A DNA stretch of 64,000 nucleotides from Microbacterium testaceum (GCF_003075375.1 NZ_QDFT01000009.1:1-64000); one strand, 5' to 3'; positions 17,492 to 25,492 are shown, counted from the first letter of the stretch. The notes: generated from the sequence alone by a model not told the origin. Program-made: numbers and translations.

Positions 17492-18478
17492 TCAGTAGGG
17501 GCGGCTGTCCAGGACCTTCTTGGCCTGCTCCTGGTCGAAGGCCTGGTCCTCGACGATGTAGCTCTTGTCGACGGACTCGCCGGCGACGACCTTCTTGACG
17601 ACCTCAGCCGTCTTCTCACCCAGCAGCGGGTTGCACTCGACGATGTAGTTGAACTCGCCGTTCGCCAGGGCGGTCATGCCGTCCTTGACCGCGTCGATCG
17701 TGACGATCTTGATGTCGGTGCCGGGCTTGAGACCCGCGGCCTTGATGGCCTCGAGGGCACCGAGGCCCATGTCGTCGTTGTGCGCGAAGAGCACGTTGAT
17801 CTGCGAGCCGTACTTCTGCAGGAAGCCCTCCATGACGGTCTTGCCGTCGGCGCGGGTGAAGTTACCGGTCTGCGAGTCGAGCACCTTGATGTCGGTGCCG
17901 GCGATCGCGGAGTCGAAGCCCGACGCGCGGTCGGTCGCGGCCGACGAACCGGTCGTGCCCTCGAGGACGACCAGGTTGGTGGGCGCGGAGCCGAAGTTGT
18001 CGGCGACCCACTTGCCCGCGGTCTCGCCCTCCTTCTTGAAGTCCAGGCCGATCCAGCTGGCGTAGAGGTCCTTCGAGGCCGAGACCGTGCGGTCTTCGAG
18101 GATGACCGGCATGTTGGCGTCCTTCGCCTCCTGCAGCACGTCGTCCCAACCGTCGGTGACGATGGGGGCGAGCACGATGGCGTCCACACCCTGGTTGATG
18201 AAGCTGCGCACCGCGGCGATCTGCGCCTCGGGCTTGTTGTCGGCCGCGTTGAAGACGAGGTTGAAGCCGTTGGCCTCGCTGAACGCCTCTTTCATGGACT
18301 CGGTGTTGGCGCTGCGCCAGCCGCTCTCGGAGCCGGTCTGAGCGAAACCGACCGTGATGACGCCGTCGCCACCGCCGTTGCCACCCGCCGCGGCACCGCC
18401 GCCGCCCGCGCAACCGGTCGCAGTCAGGGCCAGAGCGCCCAGGAGCGCGACTCCCGCGATGATCTTCTTCGCCTTCAT
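17492..18478 (-). CDS. Sugar-binding lipoprotein of the ABC importer (YtfQ-like)
   Basis: A 328-residue Peripla_BP_4-type solute-binding protein. A lipoprotein signal peptide ends at Cys23 (TATGC), followed by a Gly-rich spacer and the fold's landmarks: VGFAQTGSESGWR at the first strand, GVDAIVLAPIVTDGWDDVL and NVLFAHNDDMGLGALEAI. The YtfQ-like opening (Gly-Ser-Glu-Ser-Gly-Trp-Arg) suggests a furanose or pentose ligand, but only binding assays would settle it. It is the first gene of the leftward operon; GAGGAGG precedes the ATG. Confidence 0.9.
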   Translation of the reverse strand: MKAKKIIAGVALLGALALTATGCAGGGGAAAGGNGGGDGVITVGFAQTGSESGWRSANTESMKEAFSEANGFNLVFNAADNKPEAQIAAVRSFINQGVDAIVLAPIVTDGWDDVLQEAKDANMPVILEDRTVSASKDLYASWIGLDFKKEGETAGKWVADNFGSAPTNLVVLEGTTGSSAATDRASGFDSAIAGTDIKVLDSQTGNFTRADGKTVMEGFLQKYGSQINVLFAHNDDMGLGALEAIKAAGLKPGTDIKIVTIDAVKDGMTALANGEFNYIVECNPLLGEKTAEVVKKVVAGESVDKSYIVEDQAFDQEQAKKVLDSRPY

Positions 18479-18550
18479 GGTGAAACCTCCTCGTTTCGCC
18501 GGCCACTGTGCCGGGTCATGTGATGCAGCTCTCGGGTGAGCCGTTGATGA

Positions 18551-18581
18551 ATGTTAGCGCTCACACGGCGAGTCCTGTCAA
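18551..18581 (-). promoter_or_regulatory. Promoter and LacI-type operator of the importer operon
   Basis: Operator TGTTAGCGCTCACA at 18552-18565 on the + strand. Read leftward, a perfect -35 TTGACA (18576-18581) and -10 TAACAT (18551-18556) are separated by 19 bases, with the -10 inside the operator. The arrangement matches that at 10964. Confidence 0.88.
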
Positions 18582-18628
18582 GGAGGACTTGGCAACGGAA
18601 TGGTCACGACGAGGCGCGAGGAGGGTGA

Positions 18629-18642
18629 TGTGAAGCCTCACA
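18629..18642. promoter_or_regulatory. Palindrome TGTGAAGCCTCACA
   Basis: Perfect 5-base arms TGTGA/TCACA around AGCC, in an unusually AT-rich patch (18640-18670) upstream of the secreted HExxH gene. It resembles LacI/GalR-type or CRP-type half sites. No regulator can be assigned. Confidence 0.4.
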
Positions 18643-18750
18643 AAAATGAGAACTGTATGAGAAATATGGCCCTGCCCTGCCGTTTTGGCAAGAGCCGCCC
18701 TACGTTTCCGAGCAGCGACGACGCCGTCGCTCTTCCCGAAGGAGAAACCG

Positions 18751-19443
18751 ATGACGGACATCCCCCGATCCCGCACCCGCTCGCTCCGCCGCCTCGTCCT
18801 GGCCGGAGCCTTCGCTCTGGCCGCGGCGCTGACCCCGGTGGTGGTGAACGCCGCCCCCGCCGAAGCAGCCGGGCGCCTCACGTACACGCTGTACGAAGAG
18901 GCATCCCCCACCGCCGACCAGGCCGACGCCTACGCGCGGATCCGCGCCGCGATGGACGCCGCCGTCGCGCGATACAACGAATTCAGCGACTTCGACCGGC
19001 ACCTGAACGTCTACTACGTGCCGGGCGTACCCACCGCCGAGGCGAGCATCGACGGCACCATCCGCTTCGGCGAGAACCGCGGCTTCATGCAGGAGCGCAC
19101 CGCGCTGCACGAGATCTCGCACACCGTCGGCAACGGCACCGCCGACGCCTGGTACGCGATGTGCCAGAACGGACAGTGGACGGGACCGAACGCGAAGGCC
19201 AAGCTCGCCGAATTCGACGGCGCCGGGGCCGTGCTCAACTGCGGCGGCTCGCACATCTGGCCCTACGGACTCAACTACGACGACGAGATGTCCGACGTCA
19301 ACGCCGACCGCCACGTGCAGATCATTTGGGCGATGATCGCCGACGGTATGTTACAGCTCGCGACATGCGGGTCCGGTCCCTCGCGACCGGCCCGCATGTC
19401 GCGATGTTTCCTCGTCGGCGCCGCGACCGTGACGAGCGGCTAG
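18751..19443 (+). CDS. Secreted putative zinc metallopeptidase (HEISH motif)
   Basis: A 230-residue exported protein. It has a twin-Arg-containing signal peptide (RSRTRSLRRLVLAG, cleaved near APAEA-A) and a compact domain with the zincin motif HEISH at 120-124 (ALHEISHTVGNGT), preceded by TIRFGENRGFMQ. The ATG has a strong AAGGAG eight bases upstream. The last 29 residues, after ADGM, look non-native: they read through a terminator-like hairpin (19358-19404) and stop only at a TAG that belongs to the next gene's promoter. A recent stop-codon loss is the simplest reading. Similar domains occur in actinobacterial secreted proteins; the substrate is unknown. Confidence 0.7.
   Translation: MTDIPRSRTRSLRRLVLAGAFALAAALTPVVVNAAPAEAAGRLTYTLYEEASPTADQADAYARIRAAMDAAVARYNEFSDFDRHLNVYYVPGVPTAEASIDGTIRFGENRGFMQERTALHEISHTVGNGTADAWYAMCQNGQWTGPNAKAKLAEFDGAGAVLNCGGSHIWPYGLNYDDEMSDVNADRHVQIIWAMIADGMLQLATCGSGPSRPARMSRCFLVGAATVTSG
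19358..19404 (+). terminator. Hairpin inside the 3' end of the HExxH gene
   Basis: Perfect 14-bp arms TCGCGACATGCGGG (19358-19371) and complement (19391-19404) with a 19-base loop, followed by TGTTTCC. It has the build of an intrinsic terminator but lies within the open frame. Confidence 0.7.
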
Positions 19444-19453
19444 CGTCGAAGGC

Positions 19454-20014
19454 ATGACCTCGCTCCCCCACAACACCCCCGAGAGCACGCCCGCCATCGG
19501 CACCTCGGTCTCGGCGGACGACTTCAAGCGCGCTTTCCGGGGCCACCCGGGCGGCATCGCCGTGATCACCGCCTACGGCGAGCACGGCCCCGTCGCCCTC
19601 ACGGCCTCGTCGGTCTCGTCGGTCAGTGCCGACCCGCCGCTGCTGATCTTCTCGGTCTCGGCCCTGTCGTCGGCGACGCCCACGATCATCGCGGCCGACA
19701 CCATCGTGGTGCACCTGCTCGACGCCGAAGACATCGGTCTCGCACGCGCGGGTGCCACCAGCGGCCTGGACCGCTTCGCCGACACCTCGACGTGGTCGCG
19801 CCTGGCGACCGGCGAGCCGGTCTATCACGGTGTGCGAGCCTGGCTGCGTTGCAAGATCGTCAGCCGGATGGATGCCGGCGGCTCCACCGTCATCGCCGCG
19901 CAGGCGCTTCAGGTCGACGTCGAGCGCGACCTCGAACCCGGCGAGCCGGGGTCCGCCCTGGTCTACCACAACCGCTCCTGGCACCGCCTGGGCGAGCACT
20001 CGCGCCTCGACTGA
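19454..20014 (+). CDS. Flavin reductase-like FMN-binding protein
   Basis: A 186-residue cytoplasmic protein of the flavin reductase-like domain family (HpaC/DIM6-NTAB split barrel). The domain starts with FKRAFRGHPGGIAVITA, continues ALTASSVSSVSADPPLLIFSV, and ends with the YHNRSWHRL motif. Such proteins reduce free FMN/FAD with NAD(P)H for partner monooxygenases. The LLM-type oxidoreductase at 33201 is not adjacent, so no partner is assigned. The -10-like TAGCGT begins 13 bases before the ATG, which predicts a leaderless mRNA. Confidence 0.85.
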   Translation: MTSLPHNTPESTPAIGTSVSADDFKRAFRGHPGGIAVITAYGEHGPVALTASSVSSVSADPPLLIFSVSALSSATPTIIAADTIVVHLLDAEDIGLARAGATSGLDRFADTSTWSRLATGEPVYHGVRAWLRCKIVSRMDAGGSTVIAAQALQVDVERDLEPGEPGSALVYHNRSWHRLGEHSRLD

Positions 20015-20037
20015 CGGGCCGCGGCGCCCGCTCGCGA

Positions 20038-20928
20038 TCAGTGGGCGGCGGGGGCTCCTCGCCGCACCAGGCGCTGGATCCCCGTGACGACCGCGACGAT
20101 GATCAGTCCGAGCACGAGGCCGAAGACCGCCGACATCGCCGTCTCGACGATCCACACGACGACGGGACCCGCCGCCTCGATCGCGTGCGTGACCAGGTGG
20201 ACCACGTCGTAGGGACCGTGCCAGAACGTCTCGGCGAGGTTCTGCAGCACGAGGTGACCCCCCACCCACAGCATCGCGACGGTACCGACGATGCTGATGA
20301 TGCGGAACACGGTTGGCATGGATGCCACGACCCGGGCCCCGAACCGGCGCACGCCGCGCGACTCGCTCTTCATGAAGCGCAGACCGATGTCGTCGATCTT
20401 GACCAGCAGGGCGACGGCGCCGTAGACGACGACCGTCATGGCCAGACCGATGACGAGCAGCGCGCCCAGCGTCATCCAGATCCCGAAGCCGGGATCCAGG
20501 CTCGTCAGAGCGATCAGCATGATCTCGGTGCTGAGGATGAGGTCTGTGCGCACCGCACCGAAGACCAGCTTCTTCTCGTCGCGCGGGGCGTCCTCGTCGT
20601 GCGCCTCGTGATGCACGCCGAACCACTCGAGCACCTTCTCGGCGCCCTCGAAGCACAGGAACCCACCGCCGATGATGAGCAGGAACGGCAGGACCCACGG
20701 GGCGAAGGCGGTCAGCAGCAGCGCGATCGGGATGATGATCACGTACTTGTTGATGATGCTGCCGAGCGCGATCTTCCACACCACGGGGAGCTCGCGCGCG
20801 GGCGTCAGCCCCTGCACGTACTGGGGCGTCACGGCCGCGTCGTCGATCACGACGCCGGCCGTCTTGGCGCTGGCGCGCATGGCGGCGCTGAGGATGTCAT
20901 CGACGACGGCGAGCAGACCGACCGACAT
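20038..20928 (-). CDS. DUF808 (YedI-type) membrane protein
   Basis: A 296-residue integral membrane protein. The typical DUF808 start is seen (SVGLLAVVDDILSAAMRAS with TAGVVIDDAAVTPQYVQG), then several hydrophobic helices and the FLLIIGGGFLCFEGAEKVLEW stretch. Function is unknown in this family. The ATG at 20928 has GGGAGAAG upstream and fits the family N-terminus better than the ATG 48 bases earlier. A leftward -10-like TAGTCT is at 20980-20985. Confidence 0.85.
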   Translation of the reverse strand: MSVGLLAVVDDILSAAMRASAKTAGVVIDDAAVTPQYVQGLTPARELPVVWKIALGSIINKYVIIIPIALLLTAFAPWVLPFLLIIGGGFLCFEGAEKVLEWFGVHHEAHDEDAPRDEKKLVFGAVRTDLILSTEIMLIALTSLDPGFGIWMTLGALLVIGLAMTVVVYGAVALLVKIDDIGLRFMKSESRGVRRFGARVVASMPTVFRIISIVGTVAMLWVGGHLVLQNLAETFWHGPYDVVHLVTHAIEAAGPVVVWIVETAMSAVFGLVLGLIIVAVVTGIQRLVRRGAPAAH

Positions 20929-21104
20929 GCGTTCTTCTCCCGGGGACGAGGGTGCGGTCACGTGCGGGCCGCGCACTCGAGACTATCGGGCGCACGTCGA
21001 CGCCGAGAGGGCATCGCGCGCGGGTCGCGGCATCCCTCCCTGTCGAGGCGGGACCGACCGTCGCTAGGGTGAAGCCAGCGCTGTGATCGAGTGAAGGGGA
21101 TGCC

Positions 21105-21695
21105 ATGTCGTTCATCACCCGCGGGTTCTCGGGCCGCCGCCGCGAGCGCGACCCGAGGCTGCCGCCCGGCCAGACGTCGGTGAGTGACTGGCCGGTGCTC
21201 TCGGCGGGCCCGACTCCGGCCGTCGCCGCGGACAGCTGGGAATTCGTCATCGGCACCGAGAACGGCGTGCACCAGTGGAGCCGCGCCGACCTCGAGGCCC
21301 TGGGCGTGGACGACATCACCGTCGACATCCACTGCGTCACCCACTGGACCCGGTTCGACATGCCGTGGCGCGGGGTGTCGCTGGACCGGCTGTTCGCCGA
21401 GGTCGAGACCGACCACCGGTACGCGATGGTGCACTCCTTCGGCGGGTACACCACGAACCTCGCTCTGGACGACCTGCTCGGTGGCAGGAGCTGGATCGCC
21501 TTCGAGGCCGACGGCGCTCCGCTCACCCCCGAGCACGGTGGACCCGCCCGACTGCTCGTGCCGCACCTGTACTTCTGGAAGAGCGCGAAGTGGGTGCAGG
21601 GCCTGGTCACCATGCCCGCCGACAAGCCCGGCTTCTGGGAGCAGAACGGCTACCACCTGCACGGCGACCCGTGGCGCGAGGAACGATACGGGTGA
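21105..21695 (+). CDS. Sulfite-oxidase-like molybdopterin oxidoreductase
   Basis: A 196-residue protein matching the molybdopterin-binding sulfite oxidase fold in its short bacterial form. It carries the presumed Mo-ligand Cys77 (DIHCVTHWTRFD), the WRGVSL motif, the FGGYTTNLALDDLLGG and PEHGGPARLLVPHLYFWKS stretches, and a C-terminal PGFWEQNGYH. No signal peptide is visible, so it probably acts in the cytoplasm. It is coupled to an FAD reductase by a GTGA overlap, which presumably supplies electrons. The substrate is unknown. Confidence 0.87.
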   Translation: MSFITRGFSGRRRERDPRLPPGQTSVSDWPVLSAGPTPAVAADSWEFVIGTENGVHQWSRADLEALGVDDITVDIHCVTHWTRFDMPWRGVSLDRLFAEVETDHRYAMVHSFGGYTTNLALDDLLGGRSWIAFEADGAPLTPEHGGPARLLVPHLYFWKSAKWVQGLVTMPADKPGFWEQNGYHLHGDPWREERYG

Positions 21696-22420
21696 GCCGC
21701 CGGACGGCATCCTGGCACGCAGCGACCGTCGTCGGAACGCGACCCGAGACGACCACCGCCCGCCGGATCGAGTTGGACGTGCCCACCTGGCCCGGCAACG
21801 ACGCGGGGGCGCACCTGGACGTGCGACTGACCGCGCCGGACGGCTATCAGGCGAGCCGGTCGTACTCGGTCGCCTCGTCGGGCGAGGGCACGCGGATCGT
21901 GCTCGCGGTGGACGAGGTGCCCGACGGCGAGGTGTCGCCCTTCCTCGTCCACGAGCTGCGCGGCGGAGACCGCCTCGAGGTGCACGGTCCGCTGGGGGCG
22001 TTCTTCGTGTGGACGCCGTCGGACGATCCCTCGCCCGTCCAGTTGATCGCGGGCGGCTCCGGGGTGGTCCCGCTGTTCGCGATGGCATCCGCGCACGTCG
22101 AGGCGGCGGACGCGACGGAGTTCCGCCTGCTGTACTCGGTGCGGTCCCCGGACGACGTGTTCTTCGCCGAGGAGCTGCCCGCGCTCGCGACCTCGATCGA
22201 TCTCGACGTCGTCTACACCCGAGCGGCGCCGCGCGACTCCCCCGCCCCCGTGGGGCGACTGACTCCGGAGCGCCTGCGCGCTCTCACCCTTCCGCCCGAG
22301 CGTGCTCCGCGCGTCTACGTCTGCGGCCCCACCCCGTTCGTCGAGGCCGTCTCGCAGTGGTTGCTGGCGGACGGCCACAATCCGGCGCGCGTGCGCACCG
22401 AGAGGTTCGGAGGATCGTGA
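21692..22420 (+). CDS. FAD/NAD(P)-binding oxidoreductase (ferredoxin reductase type)
   Basis: A 242-residue reductase with an N-terminal FAD-binding beta barrel (SRSYSVASS flavin motif) and a C-terminal NAD(P)-binding domain (QLIAGGSGVVPLFAM, then VYVCGPTPFVEAV). It lacks an obvious 2Fe-2S domain. The GTG start overlaps the stop of the sulfite-oxidase-like gene as GTGA (21692-21695), and the next small gene overlaps its own stop; the three form one translational unit. Likely electron donor to the molybdoenzyme. Confidence 0.87.
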   Translation: MSRRTASWHAATVVGTRPETTTARRIELDVPTWPGNDAGAHLDVRLTAPDGYQASRSYSVASSGEGTRIVLAVDEVPDGEVSPFLVHELRGGDRLEVHGPLGAFFVWTPSDDPSPVQLIAGGSGVVPLFAMASAHVEAADATEFRLLYSVRSPDDVFFAEELPALATSIDLDVVYTRAAPRDSPAPVGRLTPERLRALTLPPERAPRVYVCGPTPFVEAVSQWLLADGHNPARVRTERFGGS

Positions 22421-22518
22421 TGGGCGTTCTCGACGGCAACGTCCTCGCCGGGCAGCTCGACGACCTCTTCGGAGGGGATGCCACGACCACGACCTCCGAG
22501 CGCGCGACCGTTCAGTAA
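22420..22518 (+). CDS. Truncated DUF6510-like small protein
   Basis: A 32-codon frame starting on the stop of the FAD reductase (TGATG) with an excellent GGAGG six bases upstream. The N-terminus LDGNVLAGQLDDLFGGDAT matches what I recall of DUF6510, a zinc-ribbon-like protein that in related actinobacteria follows a sulfite-oxidase-like/FAD reductase pair. Here it ends before any of the expected Cys pairs. It is either a relic or a trimmed version; the family match is from memory. Confidence 0.55.
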   Translation: MGVLDGNVLAGQLDDLFGGDATTTTSERATVQ

Positions 22519-22565
22519 GGTGTGGCTGACGTGTCGTGGGGGCACGCGGAACAGTGAGGACTCTC

Positions 22566-22943
22566 ATGGTCGAGACCAGCCAGATTCTGTCGTGGACGTT
22601 GCAGCGCGAGATCGCGACACCGGATGACGTGCGCACGCTCCTGGTCGAGGGCGAGCAGGCCGTCGCGTCGTTCCAGACGTTTCGCGACTCTGCGACGTTC
22701 ACGACCAAGCGCCTGATCGTCCGGGATGCCCAGGGGCTGACGGGGCGGAAGGTCGAGATCTACTCCCTGCCGTACTCGGCGATCGAGATGTGGTCTTCTG
22801 AGAACGCCGGTGGCCTGCTCGATCGGGATGCCGAGATCGAGCTGTGGACCAAGGTGGGACACATCAAGATCAAGGTCACCAAGGGTGCGGACATCCGGCG
22901 CCTGGACAGCCTCATCGCGTGGGCCGTCCTGCACAAGCACTAG
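22566..22943 (+). CDS. PH-domain (bacterial) protein
   Basis: A 125-residue cytoplasmic protein resembling bacterial PH-domain proteins of the YvbH/SHOCT-less type (LVEGEQAVASFQTFRDSATFTTKRLIV ... YSLPYSAIEMWSSEN ... WTKVGHIKIKV). Function is not established in this family. GAGGA precedes the ATG at 22566. A hairpin (CATCCTGC 22968-22975 with GCAGGATG 22989-22996) follows and may terminate it. Confidence 0.75.
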   Translation: MVETSQILSWTLQREIATPDDVRTLLVEGEQAVASFQTFRDSATFTTKRLIVRDAQGLTGRKVEIYSLPYSAIEMWSSENAGGLLDRDAEIELWTKVGHIKIKVTKGADIRRLDSLIAWAVLHKH

Positions 22944-23101
22944 CCCGACCCGTCCCGCGCGAGACGGCATCCTGCTGACACCTCGGTTGCAGGATGTCAC
23001 CGGGTCATCGCGGAGATGCTGTCTCGACGAAGCCCGGAGAGGGAGACCCGGCGCCAGTGAGCGGAGCGGCGGAGGGCGGGTGAGGCGCCGTGCGGGACGC
23101 G

Positions 23102-23127
23102 AAAAGCCCCGGCGAACCGGGGCTTTT
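23102..23127. terminator. Bidirectional intrinsic terminator after tRNA-Ser(GCT)
   Basis: AAAAGCCCCGG (23102-23112) and its complement (23117-23127) around CGAA, flanked by T-runs in both directions. It ends the leftward tRNA transcript and also stops rightward readthrough. Confidence 0.92.
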
Positions 23128-23131
23128 TCGG

Positions 23132-23220
23132 CGGAGACGGAGGGATTTGAACCCTCGGTCCCCTTACGGGGACTCCACCTTAGCAGGGTGGTGCACTAGG
23201 CCTGACTATGCGACGTCTCC
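23132..23220 (-). tRNA. tRNA-Ser(GCT)
   Basis: An 89-nt class II tRNA. The 7-bp acceptor stem is GGAGACG (from 23220) with CGTCTCC (to 23133), with discriminator G. The anticodon loop reads CTGCTAA with GCT at 23182-23184, and there is a long variable arm (GAGTCCCC ... GGGGAC) and a T arm GAGGGTTCAAATCCCTC. CCA is not encoded. A leftward -10-like TAGTAT lies at 23256-23261. Confidence 0.95.
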
Positions 23221-23263
23221 AGGTGATCACGCTGTTCGCGCGAGCACACCGGTCCATACTAAC

Positions 23264-23283
23264 CGGATGCCGCCCGGCATCCG
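23264..23283 (-). terminator. Hairpin after the LCP gene
   Basis: CGGATGCC (23264-23271), loop GCCC, GGCATCCG (23276-23283): a perfect stem made of an inverted pair of the enriched GGATGCC 7-mer. It lies past the LCP stop in the leftward direction. Confidence 0.7.
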
Positions 23284-23313
23284 AAACCGAGATCGGACGC
23301 CGGGCGGATCGTG

Positions 23314-24600
23314 TCAGCGGACGTTGCCGTTCGAGCAGGTGGCCTGGGCGGCGGTCTGACCGGCGATGCCGTCGGGCAGGACCACGGCGCCCGAGGTGGG
23401 GGCCGGGGTGGCCTGCGCGGACTCGGTCGGCGACGGGGCGGCCGTCTCGACCGGCGCGGGCGATTCGGACGGCGCCGGAGTGGCGCTCTCGTCGACGACC
23501 ACGCCGTCGCCGTCACTGAGCTTGCCCGACAGTTCGAGCGGCTGGTTGGCGGCGAGCGCGGCCCACAGCGTGTCGGCGTCCTCGGTGTCGGGGACGACGC
23601 GGTTGGGGTTGTCGGGGTCGGTGTAGGTCGGGTACTGGATGAAGACGATCTCGCTGAAGGGGACGTCCTTGACCGCGGAGGCGATCTGCACGAGCGTCAG
23701 CGGGTTGGTCAGCGACGTCGACGGGTCGACGTTGCGCAGAGCGGTCGACGCGAGCTTGTAGAGCGTTGCGGGGTTCGACAGCACCTCTTGGCTCTTGAGC
23801 TTGTTCGCCAGGCGCGACATGTACTGCTGCTGGTTGGAGATGCGGCCGAGGTCGCCGCCGTCGCCGACGCCGTGACGGGTGCGGAGGAACTGCAGGGCGT
23901 CGAGTCCCTTCACCTGGCGGGTCCCGGCCGGCCAGTCGATGCCGGTGTAGGGGTCTTTGATGCCGTTCGCGATGCACACGTCGACGCCGCCGATCGCGTC
24001 GGTGATGTTGATGACGCCGCCGAAGCTCACCTTGGCGGCGAACGGGATCTCGAGACCGCTCAGCTCGGACACCGTCTGGACGACGCACGAGAGCCCGCCG
24101 TACATGAAGGCGCTGTTGATCTGCTGCTTGCGCATCGCGGAGTGCTCGACGCCGTCGGCATCCGTGCACGAGGGGATCGGAGCCATCAGGTCGCGCGGGA
24201 ACGAGATGACCGTGACCCGACGCGGAGCGTCGGAGATGTGCACGAGCATGTTGACGTCGTTGAGGTTGCCCTCGGAGTCGGGACCCGAGCACCGGTCGCC
24301 GAAGTACTGGGCGAAGTCGGGTTCGCACTCATCGGTACCCACGAGCAGCATGTTCACCCCGCCCTTGAGCTCGCCCAGGTCGGGCGGGACGGCGGGCTGA
24401 CCCTTGAGCTCGACGGCGTCGGCGGTGAAGCTGCGCGTCAGGTCGGCGGCGGCGTAGGCCAGGACGGTCCCGCCCGAGACCAGCACGACCGCCAGGAGGA
24501 TCGCGACGCCGCGCATCAGTTGAGCGACGGGCCCGGGCGAAGTCAACCGCCCGTGACGTGCGACCGTGCGTTGACGGCGCGGGGTGATGTTCTTTCTCAC
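23314..24600 (-). CDS. LytR-CpsA-Psr (LCP) family cell-wall glycopolymer ligase
   Basis: A 428-residue membrane-anchored protein: cytoplasmic Arg-rich start, one membrane helix (about 30-52), then an extracellular LCP domain (GGVNMLLVGTDE ... NLNDVNMLVHISD ... VTVISFPRDLMAPIP ... INSAFMYGG ... GLDALQFLRTRHGVGDGGDLGRI) with the conserved Arg residues that bind the lipid pyrophosphate. A Pro/Ser/Thr-rich tail with two terminal-region Cys residues follows. LCP enzymes attach teichoic-acid-like or arabinogalactan-like polymers to peptidoglycan. The GTG start has AAGGA six bases upstream; -10-like TAGTAT is at 24675-24680 (leftward). Confidence 0.92.
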   Translation of the reverse strand: MRKNITPRRQRTVARHGRLTSPGPVAQLMRGVAILLAVVLVSGGTVLAYAAADLTRSFTADAVELKGQPAVPPDLGELKGGVNMLLVGTDECEPDFAQYFGDRCSGPDSEGNLNDVNMLVHISDAPRRVTVISFPRDLMAPIPSCTDADGVEHSAMRKQQINSAFMYGGLSCVVQTVSELSGLEIPFAAKVSFGGVINITDAIGGVDVCIANGIKDPYTGIDWPAGTRQVKGLDALQFLRTRHGVGDGGDLGRISNQQQYMSRLANKLKSQEVLSNPATLYKLASTALRNVDPSTSLTNPLTLVQIASAVKDVPFSEIVFIQYPTYTDPDNPNRVVPDTEDADTLWAALAANQPLELSGKLSDGDGVVVDESATPAPSESPAPVETAAPSPTESAQATPAPTSGAVVLPDGIAGQTAAQATCSNGNVR

Positions 24601-24762
24601 TCGGGTCCTTCCGTGACGGATGCCGCCGGCCCGGCGACGCGTCGACCCGTGCGGCGAGGCCCGAGGTCGGAGCCATACTAGGGATCCCGTGCTGTGAATG
24701 CTGTGAAGATCGGGCGTTTCACCCGGCGTGACCCCCGTGTGGACGATCGCTTCGGTAGCGAT

Positions 24763-25035
24763 TCAGCGACGGTAGGCGTCACGCCGATGGCTGATGGACA
24801 CGATCTCGATCACGAGTCTGCGTTCGACGATCCGGTACAGAACTCGGTACTCTCCCCGCCGCGCCGAGAACAGCGGCGCCAGGGGTTCCCGGAGGGGTTT
24901 ACCCACCCGGTACGGGCTCTGCGCGAGCGCGCCCACGATGAACTCGAAGGCGGCCGCAGCCACTTTCTCGGGAAGCTCGGACTCGAGGGCGCGTCGAGCC
25001 GCCCTCGTGAAGACGACCTCGTAACCGTCCGTCAC
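24763..25035 (-). CDS. RelE/ParE-family toxin
   Basis: A 90-residue basic protein with the RelE fold pattern: YEVVFTRAARRALE, GKPLREPLAPLFSARRGEYRVLYRI and a C-terminal VIEIVSISHRRDAYRR. RelE-type toxins cut ribosome-bound mRNA. The GTG start overlaps the antitoxin stop as GTGA (25032-25035), typical of antitoxin-first operons. A small hairpin (ATCGCT 24746-24751 with AGCGAT 24757-24762) follows the stop directly. Confidence 0.88.
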   Translation of the reverse strand: MTDGYEVVFTRAARRALESELPEKVAAAAFEFIVGALAQSPYRVGKPLREPLAPLFSARRGEYRVLYRIVERRLVIEIVSISHRRDAYRR

Positions 25036-25316
25036 GAGGACAGGCGCCCACGAGCGATCATCGCGGCGCGGACGTCGTCGACGCTCGAGACCTGCGACGA
25101 CTCGAGGTCGGCAAGCCCTTCACGGAGCGCTTCGACCTCGTCGGGTCTGCTCAGCACGTCCACGGTCTCGAGGAGAGAGTCGTAGTCATCGGCGCTCAGC
25201 AGCACGGCCACTCGGTCGCCGTTGCGGGTGACATCGAATCGCTCGTGCGTCGTCACGGCGGAGTCGATGAGCTTGGACAGGTTGGCGCGAGCGTCCGCGA
25301 GAGAAAGCGTCGTCAT
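25032..25316 (-). CDS. Phd/YefM-family antitoxin
   Basis: A 94-residue antitoxin starting MTTLSLADARANLSKLIDSAV, the Phd/YefM DNA-binding domain, followed by a charged toxin-neutralising tail. The ATG at 25316 is 13 bases after the first base of a leftward -10-like TAGAAT (25324-25329), which predicts a leaderless mRNA. An ATGTACAT palindrome overlaps the start and could be the autoregulatory site. Confidence 0.88.
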   Translation of the reverse strand: MTTLSLADARANLSKLIDSAVTTHERFDVTRNGDRVAVLLSADDYDSLLETVDVLSRPDEVEALREGLADLESSQVSSVDDVRAAMIARGRLSS

Positions 25317-25492
25317 GTACATAATTCTAGCGTCACCCGTTCGCGGCACTCTGGCGCATCAGCGAGAGAAGCCGATGGAGTCGCCCGCCTGCTCCGGCTC
25401 TCTCGGAAGCCCGCCCACGAGTGATCGACGCTGCCGTCACTCGCCGACGCCGACGACGTATCGAGGCGGCGCGCAGTCCGTCCACAGACGAA

